From assembly GCA_947258675.1 (NCBI GenBank), contig CAMYJP010000174.1:1-5095 (forward strand): 5,095 nt of DNA, given 5' to 3'. This DNA is from an uncultured Desulfobulbaceae bacterium (lineage in GTDB: Bacteria > Desulfobacterota > Desulfobulbia > Desulfobulbales > BM004). Position 1 is the stretch's first letter; each line of letters begins with the position of its first letter. Shown in pieces: positions 4,724-5,095 of the stretch. The notes below the pieces were generated by a model. The model searched no databases. It was given only the letters and a program-made list of their open reading frames with translations, and was not told the origin of the DNA. Position numbers and translations under genes: made by a program.

Positions 4724-5095
4724 TTATGGCAGAAATTCAGGTATTTCCGACAGTTTTATCCATTTGTTAAGATGGAACGTGTAGTTTCCTGTTTTTGTGG
4801 GTTGAATTTGTTTATAGACCAGCGCTCCTGTTTTATCACGCTCCTGGATAACAATCCTTTTGTCCAAAACCGCTGTCCATTTCCCCACATATAGGAAGGT
4901 ATACGGCTGTTCTCTCGCTATAATTTCATGGAGCTGGTGACTATAATCAACCTGTTTTGGGTGATCATATTCCTGCCTGATCTTGATGATAAGGTCATCA
5001 GCTTCCTGGTTTTGAAATCCGACAAAATTGAGTTGGTATGGATTTTTCTGGCTGGAATGCCAGATTTGATAAAGGTCTGGCTCAATACCCATGCT
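4724..5095 (-). CDS. Peptide ABC transporter substrate-binding protein, C-terminal part (family 5 / SBP_bac_5)
   Basis: This is the last 123 residues of a Dpp/Opp-type extracytoplasmic solute-binding protein; the reading frame stays open to the right edge, so the first visible Met (5090-5092) is internal and the true start is outside the window. Recognisable features are the segment EPDLYQIWHSSQ near the start, the N-Q-E-A-D-D-L-I block (about visible residues 31-38) that matches the usual 'N-x-E-x-D-x-L-I' stretch, and REQPYTFLYV (about visible residues 60-69), which corresponds to the 'eqPyiFLY' strand common to this family. Family members are about 500-600 residues and bind peptides outside the inner membrane, delivering them to the permease pair. 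The stop is TAA, and dppB follows after 17 nt, so it is very likely the first or an early gene of the operon. The substrate (dipeptide, oligopeptide or another family 5 ligand) cannot be told from this fragment. Confidence 0.93.
   Translation of the reverse strand, partial: SMGIEPDLYQIWHSSQKNPYQLNFVGFQNQEADDLIIKIRQEYDHPKQVDYSHQLHEIIAREQPYTFLYVGKWTAVLDKRIVIQERDKTGALVYKQIQPTKTGNYTFHLNKWIKLSEIPEFLP

Overview
The window holds most of one operon, all on the minus strand, for a dipeptide/oligopeptide ABC importer of the Dpp/Opp family. In transcription order (right to left) it contains the C-terminal part of a family 5 substrate-binding protein that runs off the right edge, two inner-membrane permeases (dppB, dppC) and two ATPases (dppD, dppF). 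Junctions are tight: 17 nt from the binding protein to dppB, a one-base TAATG overlap from dppB to dppC, and 18 nt from dppD to dppF. The exception is the 152-nt gap between dppC and dppD. The promoter must lie upstream, outside the window.

How the parts work together: the binding protein captures peptide outside the inner membrane, the DppB/DppC pair forms the channel, and the DppD/DppF heterodimer powers transport by ATP hydrolysis. Both ATPases have intact nucleotide-binding motifs and a C-terminal four-cysteine motif with identical spacing. The transporter looks functional. DppC carries an unusual insertion of about 70 residues that seems to add two membrane segments.

The dppC-dppD gap is not ordinary spacer. 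It encodes, in the same frame as dppC and after its TGA stop, the last 35 or so residues of what looks like a four-helix-bundle protein of the 23S rRNA intervening-sequence (IVP/S23) type. The stop of this remnant overlaps the dppD start as TAATG. The remnant is flanked by degenerate inverted copies of a TGCGGA-type repeat, one of which is translated as part of the DppD N-terminus. This is the most interesting structure in the window.

The 397 bp downstream of dppF have no gene. They are packed with inverted and direct repeats: a hairpin with a GNRA-type loop, a pair of mutually exclusive stems, a tandem 14-mer, a possible plus-strand terminator, a CCCCTTAAGGGG hairpin and a repeat-like block of about 65 bp with a central palindrome. 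These look like interspersed repeat elements.

The organism is a Gram-negative-type bacterium with moderate GC. The style of the proteins and intergenic repeats reminds me of Desulfobacterota (Desulfobulbales-like), but that is an impression from memory and not shown by the sequence.
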